In this document: one piece after another, positions 1 to 6,902 of the stretch
Layout of the letters: the number at the start of each line of letters is the position of its first letter
How positions within the stretch are numbered: the first letter of the stretch is position 1
Source of the DNA: an uncultured Bacilli bacterium
GTDB lineage: Bacteria; Bacillota_I; Bacilli_A; RF39; UBA660
NCBI GenBank assembly: GCA_944359885.1
Contig: CALVTC010000008.1
Coordinates: 1-35,000, forward strand
Direction of reading: 5' to 3'
DNA: 35,000 bases
Notes under the pieces: model-generated
What the model was told of the DNA's origin: nothing
Databases searched by the model: none
The model's input: only the letters and a program-made list of their open reading frames with translations
Program-made: the position numbers and the translations under genes

Positions 1-23
1 TTTATTTTTCAATTCAATTTGTG

Positions 24-43
24 CCTTTCAGAGGACTGAAAGG
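24..43. repeat. Perfect hairpin upstream of ABC operon
   Basis: CCTTTCAG (24-31) and CTGAAAGG (36-43) form an 8-bp perfect inverted repeat with a four-base loop, 26 bases before the first gene. No T-run follows, so it is not a simple terminator. Its place suggests an operator or a leader hairpin of the ABC operon. Permeases of this type are often controlled by a GntR/YtrA regulator encoded just upstream, which would lie outside the window. Confidence 0.4.
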
Positions 44-69
44 ACGATAGAAAGGAATGTTAGTTATTT

Positions 70-930
70 ATGAAAAATACAATAGAAGTAAAAAACCTAT
101 CAAAAACTTATTCTGGTTTTAAATTAGATAATTTAAACTTCACCATCCCAGAAGGTGCTATAGTAGGATTAATTGGTGAAAATGGTGCGGGCAAAACGAC
201 TACTATAAAAGCAATATTAAACATAATAAAAGTAACAGGAGAAATTGAAGTTTTCGGACAAGATAATAAAAAATATGAGAAAAAAATTAAAGAAGATTTA
301 GGTGTTGTTTTAGATGATAGTTTCCTCTCAGAATACCTAACAGCAAAACAAATAGATAAAGTCATGCGAAAGTTCTACAAGAATTGGGATCAAAACAAAT
401 ATTTTACATATTTAAAAGAGTTTCAATTACCAGAGGCTAAATTAATAAAAGAATACTCTAGTGGAATGAAAATGAAATTAAAAATCGCAACAGCGCTTTC
501 TCATAATCCCAAAGCTTTAATACTGGATGAACCAACGAGTGGATTAGACCCTATTATCAGAAATGAAATATTGGATATATTTAGGAAATATATTTTAGAA
601 GACGAAAGTCGTTCTATCTTACTTTCCTCTCACATAACAACAGACTTAGAACAGATTGCAGACTACATTATATTTATTCATCAAGGAAAAATTATCTTTA
701 ATGTACCAACAATAGATTTATTAGAAAATTATGGAATTATAAAATGTAATGAAAAAGAGTTTCAATATTTAGATAAAATAGATATAATCAGTTATAAAAA
801 AGATAAGTATGCTTATCAAGTGTTAGTATCAAATAAAGATAATATTAAGAAAAAATATAAATTAACAGTAATTGATAAACCAACAATAGAAGATATTATG
901 TTATTTTATGTGAAAGGGGAAAGAAAATGA
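70..930 (+). CDS. ABC transporter ATP-binding protein (ABC-2 exporter type)
   Basis: Cytoplasmic ATPase that should power the permease encoded next to it. Seen: Walker A GENGAGKTT at residues 36-44, signature YSSGM at about 129-133, Walker B ALILDEP at 149-155 with the catalytic Glu, and the switch His in SSHIT at about 188. The last 70 residues lie beyond the nucleotide-binding fold, as is usual for YtrB/EcsA-like ATPases. The signature reads SSGM rather than SGGQ, common in the ABC-2 exporter class. The stop overlaps the permease start (ATGA at 927-930), so the two are translationally coupled. AAAGGAATG lies before the ATG. Substrate unknown; this class includes cell-wall-stress and peptide exporters. 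Confidence 0.9.
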   Translation: MKNTIEVKNLSKTYSGFKLDNLNFTIPEGAIVGLIGENGAGKTTTIKAILNIIKVTGEIEVFGQDNKKYEKKIKEDLGVVLDDSFLSEYLTAKQIDKVMRKFYKNWDQNKYFTYLKEFQLPEAKLIKEYSSGMKMKLKIATALSHNPKALILDEPTSGLDPIIRNEILDIFRKYILEDESRSILLSSHITTDLEQIADYIIFIHQGKIIFNVPTIDLLENYGIIKCNEKEFQYLDKIDIISYKKDKYAYQVLVSNKDNIKKKYKLTVIDKPTIEDIMLFYVKGERK

Positions 931-1598
931 AAGGATTAATGATAAAAGATTTATTTAATTTATCTAGTTATAAAACAACATTATTTATTATTCTTATCTT
1001 TTGTAGCATTGGAATGATTGGAACAGATGCCATAAATTTTGCGCCTATCTTTATTACAGTCATGATTGGTATGATTGTTCTTTCTACTTTTAATTATGAT
1101 GAAGCATCCCATGCAGAAAAATATATTTTATCACTTCCTTTAACTAGAAAAGAAATAGTGATGAGTAAATATTTGTTAGCAGTAATTGCTAATATACTGG
1201 GTAGTATAATAGGTATTCTTCTAACAATTATTATTGCAGGTATTATGAATATAATAAGACCAGAAAATTTAGTTCAAATAAATTATGAAAGCCTTTTTGC
1301 AACGGTAATAGGAGGAATATTTGGCGTTGCTTTAATCCAAGCAATACAAATACCTTGCGTCTACCGCTTTGGAGCAGAAAAAGGTAGAATTCAAATGTTT
1401 GTATTAATGTTTCTATTAATCTTACTAGTTCTAGGTGTAGGGTTTTTAACAACAAAAATAGGAATCAAGATAAATATAAATGCTCTAGAAAGTTTCCTAA
1501 ATCATATTGGCCTTATTTTATTAGTTTTAATATCCGCTTTTCTATATTTTATTTCTTACAAAATTTCATATAAAATAATAAAAAATAAAGATTATTAA
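927..1598 (+). CDS. ABC-2 type transporter permease
   Basis: Membrane partner of the ATPase just upstream, sharing a 4-base ATGA overlap. The 223-residue protein shows about six hydrophobic segments (roughly residues 17-35, 38-55, 80-105, 125-140, 155-173, 190-212). Between the second and third is a conserved-looking stretch, SLPLTRKEIVMSKYLLA, typical of the small ABC-2 permeases (ABC2_membrane_5-like) paired with GntR-controlled ATPases. It probably works as a dimer with two ATPase subunits. No substrate can be read from the sequence. A hairpin with a T-run follows directly, ending the operon. Confidence 0.85.
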   Translation: MKGLMIKDLFNLSSYKTTLFIILIFCSIGMIGTDAINFAPIFITVMIGMIVLSTFNYDEASHAEKYILSLPLTRKEIVMSKYLLAVIANILGSIIGILLTIIIAGIMNIIRPENLVQINYESLFATVIGGIFGVALIQAIQIPCVYRFGAEKGRIQMFVLMFLLILLVLGVGFLTTKIGIKININALESFLNHIGLILLVLISAFLYFISYKISYKIIKNKDY

Positions 1599-1625
1599 AA
1601 GTAACTATGATAGTTGCTTTTTTTG
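1599..1625 (+). terminator. Rho-independent terminator of ABC operon
   Basis: AAGTAACTAT-G-ATAGTTGCTT folds into a stem of about 9 bp with one G-T pair and is followed by a run of Ts. It begins at the permease stop codon. Confidence 0.75.
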
Positions 1626-1651
1626 TTAATAAGGAATTTTCTCCTTATTAA
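1626..1651. repeat. 10-bp perfect inverted repeat beside IS91 end
   Basis: TTAATAAGGA (1626-1635) and TCCTTATTAA (1642-1651) are perfect complements with a six-base loop. GAAC follows at 1652-1655, the tetranucleotide that IS91-family elements target. The repeat may be a second terminator or a leftover of the target. It resembles the TTGTTAAT...TTAACAAGAAC hairpin at the other side of the element (3224-3254). Confidence 0.5.
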
Positions 1652-1661
1652 GAACAATAAA

Positions 1662-1683
1662 GGAGTGGAATTTTTTCCACTCC
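1662..1683. repeat. Hairpin at the origin end of the IS91 element
   Basis: GGAGTGGAA (1662-1670) and TTCCACTCC (1675-1683) form a 9-bp perfect stem with a TTTT loop. On the minus strand it lies downstream of the zinc-ribbon gene and 6 bases before GTTC. IS91-family origin ends carry such a hairpin next to the cleavage site. It could equally act as the terminator of the minus-strand genes. Confidence 0.5.
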
Positions 1684-1718
1684 AAAAAGATTCATAGTTT
1701 TATAAATTTTTTTCAAAA

Positions 1719-1970
1719 TTATTTATTGTATTTGTGATGGTAACCTCTTTTTGATTTATAATCTAATGGGACACATTTATTGTGTTGACATTTAGGACAT
1801 ATAATATATGGTGGAGTAGAAATGGGAAGACCATTAAAGGCATCCTCTTGTTCAAATTCCTCTACCATTTCTATAGGAGCTTCGAATTCAGTTTTACACT
1901 TAGGACAAATATATTCTACAACTTTTCCGCTTAATGGAATTGGAATAGTAGAAAAATCAAATTTAATCAT
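1719..1970 (-). CDS. Small zinc-ribbon protein, IS91 passenger
   Basis: An 83-residue protein with two CPKC knuckles, at about residues 22-25 and 58-61, that should bind one zinc ion. The acidic linker between them (EMVEEFEQED) and the basic C-terminus (KSKRGYHHKYNK) suggest a nucleic-acid or protein-binding adaptor. AGAAAGGA overlaps the transposase stop codon, and the ATG follows 16 bases after that stop, so translation is coupled to the transposase. It lies inside the presumed element ends and is probably an accessory of transposition. No enzyme function is visible. Confidence 0.7.
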   Translation of the reverse strand: MIKFDFSTIPIPLSGKVVEYICPKCKTEFEAPIEMVEEFEQEDAFNGLPISTPPYIICPKCQHNKCVPLDYKSKRGYHHKYNK

Positions 1971-1986
1971 AAAAACAAATTCCTTT

Positions 1987-3138
1987 CTAACAGACTCGAT
2001 ATTGCCATATCATTTGATTACCACATTTCGGACAAGTTAATGGATCAATATCGAAATCTTTCATAATCATTAATCTCCACTTATTAAGAGAATCTCTTAA
2101 TATATGAGTTTGTGATTTGATTAACATAATCATTTTATCATGAAATTTGTGTTTTTTAGAATAAATACCATAATATCGAACAGTTTTAAAATTTTCATCG
2201 GGGATATGGATAATTAGTCTTTTAAAAAAATCGTATACATGAATACGTTCTTTAATAATTTTATTATCTTCATGTCTTCGATACCAAAAAGTTATATGTT
2301 CTCCATCATAATCTAGGATTCTAGATTCAGCCATGGCAGGTTTACCAGTATATCTTACAGCATATTCAATCATATTTTGAGTAGACTGATTACACTTTTT
2401 TTCAGCATAAACATAAAACCCTTTATCTGATTTTTTATAGATAAAATTTTTAAGAACTTTAAATTTTTTAGAATTAAGAACTTTTTCCAATAAATCTAGA
2501 AGTATTTTTTGAAATCTTTTTCTTAAAACGTTATAGGGAATAAAGTCAAACTTTTTAAAGATATTAATATCTCCCATGGCACCCTCAGTTACAATAGTAT
2601 GGATATGAGGGTGCCATTTCATATCTCTACCATATGTGTGTAAAACAGCTATGATACCAGGAGTATATTTTTGAGATTTATATTTATCTTTAAACCAAGA
2701 AAGAATTGTTTGAGAAACAGCTTGAAAAAGCAAATCCAGAAGTTTTCTATCCTTGCGAAAAAAATCCCATAGATAATCTGAAATAGTAAAAACAATGTGT
2801 CTGTGTTTACAGTTATAACATTTTTGTAAAATTGCCTCTGTTCTTTTTCTGACATATTTATTACCACAAGAAGGGCAAAATCTAGATTTGCAGGTATGGT
2901 ATGAAAATTTAATTTCTCCACAATCAGGACATTCATAAACAGAATAGCCGAGTGCAGAAGTACGGCAAGAAAGCATTTTGTCTACTTCTTTTAATATAAC
3001 AGGTCTAATATTCAAATGAGAATTATCTTTAATAAAGTTATCCCAATGGTCATTAAAAATATCTTTTAACCTAAATTTAATGGTTCTGTCTTTATAAAAA
3101 TTGGCATCATACCACTCGATTATTTCATATATATACAT
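1987..3138 (-). CDS. IS91-family transposase (HUH, Y-transposase)
   Basis: Rolling-circle transposase that nicks single-stranded DNA at the element end and joins it to GAAC/CAAG targets. Seen: an N-terminal zinc-binding domain (ECPDC near residue 70 and CKSRFCPSC near 85-95), the HUH metal motif in WHPHIHTIVTEG around residues 176-188, and the conserved YAVRYTGKPAMAESRIL block near residues 265-283 that should hold the catalytic Tyr. A last CPKCGNQM knuckle lies at the C-terminus. About 383 residues is the usual length. The ATG at 3138 is preferred over the GTG one codon upstream; neither has a good ribosome site, as often in transposases. The downstream zinc-ribbon gene is coupled to it. Confidence 0.92.
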   Translation of the reverse strand: MYIYEIIEWYDANFYKDRTIKFRLKDIFNDHWDNFIKDNSHLNIRPVILKEVDKMLSCRTSALGYSVYECPDCGEIKFSYHTCKSRFCPSCGNKYVRKRTEAILQKCYNCKHRHIVFTISDYLWDFFRKDRKLLDLLFQAVSQTILSWFKDKYKSQKYTPGIIAVLHTYGRDMKWHPHIHTIVTEGAMGDINIFKKFDFIPYNVLRKRFQKILLDLLEKVLNSKKFKVLKNFIYKKSDKGFYVYAEKKCNQSTQNMIEYAVRYTGKPAMAESRILDYDGEHITFWYRRHEDNKIIKERIHVYDFFKRLIIHIPDENFKTVRYYGIYSKKHKFHDKMIMLIKSQTHILRDSLNKWRLMIMKDFDIDPLTCPKCGNQMIWQYRVC

Positions 3139-3181
3139 CACAATATAAGTATATCAAATTATGGTGATGGCCGAAAGGCGC

Positions 3182-3221
3182 GAAATAAAATGAAATAGTT
3201 CTATCTATTTCATTTTATTTC
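3182..3221. repeat. 17-bp perfect hairpin at IS91 5' end
   Basis: GAAATAAAATGAAATAG (3182-3198) and CTATTTCATTTTATTTC (3205-3221) pair perfectly over 17 bp with a 6-base loop. It lies between the transposase start and the polymerase promoter, so it is likely part of the terminus end of the IS91 element. A second 10-bp stem follows (TTCTTGTTAA 3224-3233 with TTAACAAGAA 3244-3253). Confidence 0.6.
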
Positions 3222-3243
3222 TTTTCTTGTTAATATTTTCCAC

Positions 3244-3272
3244 TTAACAAGAACAAACGTTCGTGATAAAAT
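3244..3272 (+). promoter_or_regulatory. SOS promoter with LexA/DinR box
   Basis: AGAACAAACGTTCG at 3250-3263 matches the Gram-positive LexA box CGAACnnnnGTTCG at all but the first base. It lies exactly between a -35 TTAACA (3244-3249) and a -10 TAAAAT (3267-3272) spaced 17 bp apart, so LexA binding would block the promoter. The gene it drives is a Y-family polymerase, a classical SOS target. The -35 lies in the right arm of a hairpin that may belong to the neighbouring IS91 element. Confidence 0.8.
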
Positions 3273-3287
3273 ATATTTGGTGATGAA

Positions 3288-4775
3288 ATGGAGAAAGTTT
3301 ATATTTGTATTGATTTAAAGAGTTTTTATGCATCTGTAGAATGTGTAGAAAGAAGATTGGATCCATTAAAGACTAATTTAGCAGTTGCTGATACTACTAG
3401 AACGGAAAAGACAATTTGCCTAGCGATTAGTCCTTCCTTAAAGCAATATGGTATTGGAGGAAGAGCTAGACTATTTGAATTATTACAATTAGTAAAAGAA
3501 GTGAATAGAAAGCGAAAAGAAGAAAACAAAAATCGAAAATTTACAGGAAAATCTATTGATGATGATGAATTAAAGCGTGATAAAACAAAGGAGTTGGATT
3601 TAATTATTGCTCCTCCCAGAATGTCTCATTATATTAACTTTTCAGCTAAGATATATAATATTTATTTAAAGTATATTGCTAAAGAAGATATCTTTGTTTA
3701 CTCCATTGACGAAGTATTTGCAGATATTACAAAATATTTAAAGTACAGCAAAACTACTCCTCAAGAGTTTGTAACAAAAATATTAAAAGATGTAGTAAAA
3801 GAAACAGGAATTACCGCAACAGCAGGAATTGGAAGTAATCTTTTTCTAGCAAAAGTCGCGATGGATGTAGTGGCAAAACATGTAAAAACAGATAAATATG
3901 GAGTAAGAATTGCTAAGCTGGATGAGAAAAGTTTTAAAGAAAAGCTATGGAATTACAGACCAATTACCGACATCTGGAGAATAGGATCAGGAATAGCAAG
4001 TAGATTAGAACAATACAATATTTATACTTTAGGAGATATTGCAAGATGTTCTATAGAAAATGAAGAGTTATTATATAAATTATTTGGTGTTAATGCTGAA
4101 TTATTGATTGATCATGCCTGGGGAGTAGAACCATGTACAATAGAGTCTATTAAATCCTATAAGCCGAGAGAAAAAAGTATCAGTACAGGACAAGTCCTAC
4201 CATGTCCATATTCTTATCAAAAAACAAAGTTAATCATTAGAGAAATGTCCGAATTATTAGCATTAAACTTGGCAGAAAAACATTTGATAACAGACCAATT
4301 AGTTTTAACTATTGGATACGATATTTCAAATATTACAAATGAGTATCATAAAGAAGTAAAAATAGACTTTTATGGCAGGAAAATACCTAAACATGCTCAT
4401 GGTAGTATTCATCTAAAAGAAAAAACATCTTCTTCTAGAAAAATAATGAATGCTGTAACTAAGTTGTTTGAAAAAATTGCTGATTCAGATTTATTAGTCA
4501 AAAGAATTAATATTAGTGCAGTAGGATTAATATCGATAGAAAAGGAAAAGATGATTTTAAAATACGAACAGTTAGATATATTTACAAATCCTGATACGTT
4601 ACACATAGAAGATAAAAAAAGAAAACAGGAAGAAAGAAATGAAAATTTATTGCAACAAGCGGTGCTAAATATTAAAGAAAAGTATGGTAAAAATGCTATT
4701 CTTCGAGGTATGAATTTAGAAAGTGGAAGTACTACAATAGAAAGAAATAGACAGATTGGAGGTCATCATGAATAA
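3288..4775 (+). CDS. Y-family DNA polymerase (UmuC/UvrX-type)
   Basis: Error-prone translesion polymerase of 495 residues. The palm motif CIDLKSFYASVECV (residues 7-20) carries the first metal-binding Asp and the Y-family steric-gate aromatic. YSIDEVFADIT near residues 138-148 holds the catalytic SIDE-type Asp-Glu. ATAGIGSNLFLAKVAMD (about 177-193) is the typical thumb-side block. The C-terminal part is the little-finger region, without a clear clamp-binding motif. Length and the following YolD gene mark it as the UvrX/YqjW type rather than short DinB. The start at 3288 has only a weak GGTG ribosome site. It lies under a LexA box, and its last 8 bases overlap the yolD-like gene. Confidence 0.93.
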   Translation: MEKVYICIDLKSFYASVECVERRLDPLKTNLAVADTTRTEKTICLAISPSLKQYGIGGRARLFELLQLVKEVNRKRKEENKNRKFTGKSIDDDELKRDKTKELDLIIAPPRMSHYINFSAKIYNIYLKYIAKEDIFVYSIDEVFADITKYLKYSKTTPQEFVTKILKDVVKETGITATAGIGSNLFLAKVAMDVVAKHVKTDKYGVRIAKLDEKSFKEKLWNYRPITDIWRIGSGIASRLEQYNIYTLGDIARCSIENEELLYKLFGVNAELLIDHAWGVEPCTIESIKSYKPREKSISTGQVLPCPYSYQKTKLIIREMSELLALNLAEKHLITDQLVLTIGYDISNITNEYHKEVKIDFYGRKIPKHAHGSIHLKEKTSSSRKIMNAVTKLFEKIADSDLLVKRINISAVGLISIEKEKMILKYEQLDIFTNPDTLHIEDKKRKQEERNENLLQQAVLNIKEKYGKNAILRGMNLESGSTTIERNRQIGGHHE

Positions 4776-5184
4776 ATATGCAGATATTATTAATTTATCA
4801 AGACCGAAATCAAAACATCCATCTATGTCTTTAAATAATCGGTCTTTTCAATTTGCACCATTTAGTGCATTAACAGGATATGATGAAAAGATAAAAGAGA
4901 CAGCAAGGATTACCAGTTCTAAAATAGACTTAACAGAAGAAGAAAAATTAAAGTTAAATGATAAACTGGAATGGTTAAAGAAAAATATAAGGGAAAATCC
5001 AGAAATTATCATTACTTATTTTTTAGCAGATAAGAAAAAAAGTGGAGGAAGTTATCAAAAGATTACGGGTAATATTAGAAGAATAGATGAAGTAGGGAAG
5101 TGTCTTGTTTTTAGGGATAAGACAAAAGTGTGTATAGATGATATTATTAAAGTAGAGGGTAATATATTTCGTGATATGGTATAA
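4768..5184 (+). CDS. YolD-like protein
   Basis: A 138-residue member of the YolD family, encoded with UvrX-type polymerases and thought to be their UmuD-like accessory, though without a protease fold. The N-terminus MNKYADIINLSRPKS and the end (TGNIRRIDEVGKCLVF then VCIDDIIKVEG) follow the family pattern. The chosen ATG has GGAGG five bases upstream and overlaps the polymerase stop by 8 bases. An in-frame TTG at 4756 lies upstream of that ribosome site and is unlikely. Regulation should come from the LexA box 1.5 kb upstream. Confidence 0.88.
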   Translation: MNKYADIINLSRPKSKHPSMSLNNRSFQFAPFSALTGYDEKIKETARITSSKIDLTEEEKLKLNDKLEWLKKNIRENPEIIITYFLADKKKSGGSYQKITGNIRRIDEVGKCLVFRDKTKVCIDDIIKVEGNIFRDMV

Positions 5185-5234
5185 TGGAACTATAAATTGA
5201 TAGTTTTAAATTGTAAAACAGAAGGAGAAGAAAT

Positions 5235-5984
5235 ATGAAAAAAGTAATAAACTTCCTAATATGTCTAATGCTTATTATAGGAATGGCTGGTTGTGGCAAT
5301 AAACGCATGGAACAAACAGAAAACGAGAAATTTACGACGGTAAATACTTTAGATGACGGGCGAAAAATTTATTTTGCACTTGATATACCTTATCGTGATA
5401 GTAATTTAAGTATGTCTTTTACTAATAACGATATATCAGTAGATGAATTTTTAAACAAGTTAGAGTACATCGATACATGGAAAGATGGTGGTTCTAAGGT
5501 TTATAAATATAACAAAAGTAACGAAGTGTTTGGTAATGATAATTTTTATGTAGTAGCATGTAATAGTATGGATAATATCAAGGATATCTATGTTGCAAAA
5601 CATTTAGAAAGCTTAAGTGATTTGTGTAGTATAAAAATAAATGATTTGGATGGTGTTTCTATGACAATAAAAGAAGTTATGGATACCAAAGCAGTAGTAA
5701 TTATAACAGATACCAGTGATAGAGAAAATATTTATGGTGAAGAATATCGAATTGATAAAAAAGAAAATGATGTCTGGGTCGCTTTAGATACCATTACGAA
5801 TGAAGATATTGTATGGAATTCTATTGGCTATTCTGTAGGGGATGATCGTACATTAGAGTTTAGTATTGATTGGCAAGATGTTTATGGAGTTTTAGAAAGT
5901 GGAGAATATAGAATTGTAAAAAGTACTTCTGAAGCAGGAGAAGGAACTAATCATTATATAACGAGCGAATTTGTCATAAAGTAA
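5235..5984 (+). CDS. Lipoprotein with bacterial Ig-like domain
   Basis: A 249-residue surface lipoprotein. The signal peptide is MKKVINFLICLMLIIG, and the lipobox GMAGC puts the lipidated Cys at residue 20. Residues about 140-249 match the Ig-like domain found in many Bacillota lipoproteins, with YGEEYRIDKKENDVWVAL, the conserved SIGY, and the ending GEYRIVK...YITSEFVIK. The middle part is not recognised. GAAGGAGAAGAA precedes the ATG. A TATAAT at 5180-5185, overlapping the yolD stop, could be its -10, but no good -35 is seen. Ligand and role unknown; such domains usually mediate protein contact at the envelope. Confidence 0.8.
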   Translation: MKKVINFLICLMLIIGMAGCGNKRMEQTENEKFTTVNTLDDGRKIYFALDIPYRDSNLSMSFTNNDISVDEFLNKLEYIDTWKDGGSKVYKYNKSNEVFGNDNFYVVACNSMDNIKDIYVAKHLESLSDLCSIKINDLDGVSMTIKEVMDTKAVVIITDTSDRENIYGEEYRIDKKENDVWVALDTITNEDIVWNSIGYSVGDDRTLEFSIDWQDVYGVLESGEYRIVKSTSEAGEGTNHYITSEFVIK

Positions 5985-6081
5985 TGATGATTAAGTTTTT
6001 CTCTTTTTAACGGAAAAAGTGTAATATTAAATAAATAGAGTTTATCAGTCTAGTGATAGATTTTTTAAAAATGTATAAAAA

Positions 6082-6126
6082 GTCACTTACTTGTCACTTG
6101 CATTATCATATACTTATCACTAAGAA
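6082..6126 (+). promoter_or_regulatory. Phased TCA repeats upstream of BceA-type gene, with promoter elements
   Basis: Four related half-sites lie one helical turn apart: GTCACTT at 6082 and 6093, ATCATAT at 6105, ATCACTA at 6116. Their TCA cores start at 6083, 6094, 6106 and 6117 (spacing 11, 12, 11). Direct repeats with helical spacing are typical of OmpR-class response regulators, and one is encoded 2.8 kb downstream (8925). TTGTCA (6091-6096) and TATACT (6109-6114) look like promoter hexamers but do not pair at normal spacing. A clear promoter is therefore not assigned. The gene's ribosome site AGAAAGGA follows. Confidence 0.5.
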
Positions 6127-6137
6127 AGGAAGATAGT

Positions 6138-6902
6138 ATGGAAATATTAAAAGTAGAACATCTTTCCAAGGTTTACGGGAAAGATGAAAATAAAGTAGTT
6201 GCTTTAGATGATGTTTCTTTTTCAGTAGAAAAAGGAGAGTTTGTTGCAATCATGGGAGCAAGTGGTTCTGGGAAAACAACTCTATTGAATACGATATCCA
6301 CCATAGATTATGTAACAAGCGGTCATATATTAGTTGGAGATAAAGATATTACGGAATTAAAAGAAGATGAAAAAGCAGATTTCAGAAAAGATAACCTAGG
6401 CTTTATATTTCAAGATTTTAACTTACTAGATACTTTAAATATTGAAGAAAATATTGCCTTAGCATTAATTATTAATGGAGAAGATCAAAACAAAGTAGAT
6501 AAAAAAGTAGAAAGCATTGCTTTGAAGTTAGGAATTAAAGATATTTTAAAAAAATTTCCCTATGAAGTAAGTGGTGGGCAAAAACAACGTTGTGCCTGCG
6601 CCAGAGCATTAATAAACAATCCTAAGATAATTCTTGCTGATGAACCAACAGGAGCATTAGATTCTAAATCATCAAGAATGCTTTTAGAAACAATGGATGA
6701 TATGAATGACAAACTAAAGGCAACGATTCTTATGGTAACGCATGACTCATTCAGTGCTAGTTTTTGTAAGAGAGTATTATTTTTAAAAGATGGAAAAATA
6801 TTTAATGAAATCATCAGAGGAGAAAAGACGAGGAAAGAGTTTTTTAATGAAATTTTAGATGTTTTGACACTTCTTGGAGGAGATGTGGGAAATGTTAAGT
6901 AA
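6138..6902 (+). CDS. BceA-type ABC transporter ATP-binding protein
   Basis: ATPase of a BceAB-type transporter, the class that senses and removes cell-wall-active peptide antibiotics together with a two-component system. Residues 40-48 are Walker A GASGSGKTT, VSGGQKQR begins at about 144, and Walker B IILADEP lies at 164-170 with Asp168 and Glu169. PTGALDSKSS and MVTHDSFSASFCKR complete the MacB/LolD-like pattern. The 254-residue length is normal. The stop overlaps the permease start by 11 bases. The gene looks intact, while its permease and its kinase are broken, so the complex is probably not working in this genome as assembled. Confidence 0.92.
   Translation: MEILKVEHLSKVYGKDENKVVALDDVSFSVEKGEFVAIMGASGSGKTTLLNTISTIDYVTSGHILVGDKDITELKEDEKADFRKDNLGFIFQDFNLLDTLNIEENIALALIINGEDQNKVDKKVESIALKLGIKDILKKFPYEVSGGQKQRCACARALINNPKIILADEPTGALDSKSSRMLLETMDDMNDKLKATILMVTHDSFSASFCKRVLFLKDGKIFNEIIRGEKTRKEFFNEILDVLTLLGGDVGNVK

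Larger units (their letters stand above)
1656..3250 (-). mobile_element. IS91-family insertion sequence (approximate ends)
   Basis: Element with an HUH rolling-circle transposase and a small zinc-ribbon gene, both on the minus strand. IS91 elements lack terminal inverted repeats and insert next to GAAC or CAAG at the end downstream of the transposase. Here GAAC occurs at 1652-1655, with a strong 9-bp hairpin 6 bases inside (1662-1683), as expected for the origin end. The opposite end is less certain. It lies after the long hairpin at 3182-3221 and probably just before GAAC at 3251-3254. No target duplication is expected in this family. The transposase is intact, so the copy may be active. Confidence 0.65.

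Noticed and set aside
3244-3253. TTAACAAGAA as a terminal inverted repeat of the IS91 element
   Set aside because: The matching arm (3224-3233) lies at the same end, forming a local hairpin, and IS91 elements lack terminal inverted repeats.
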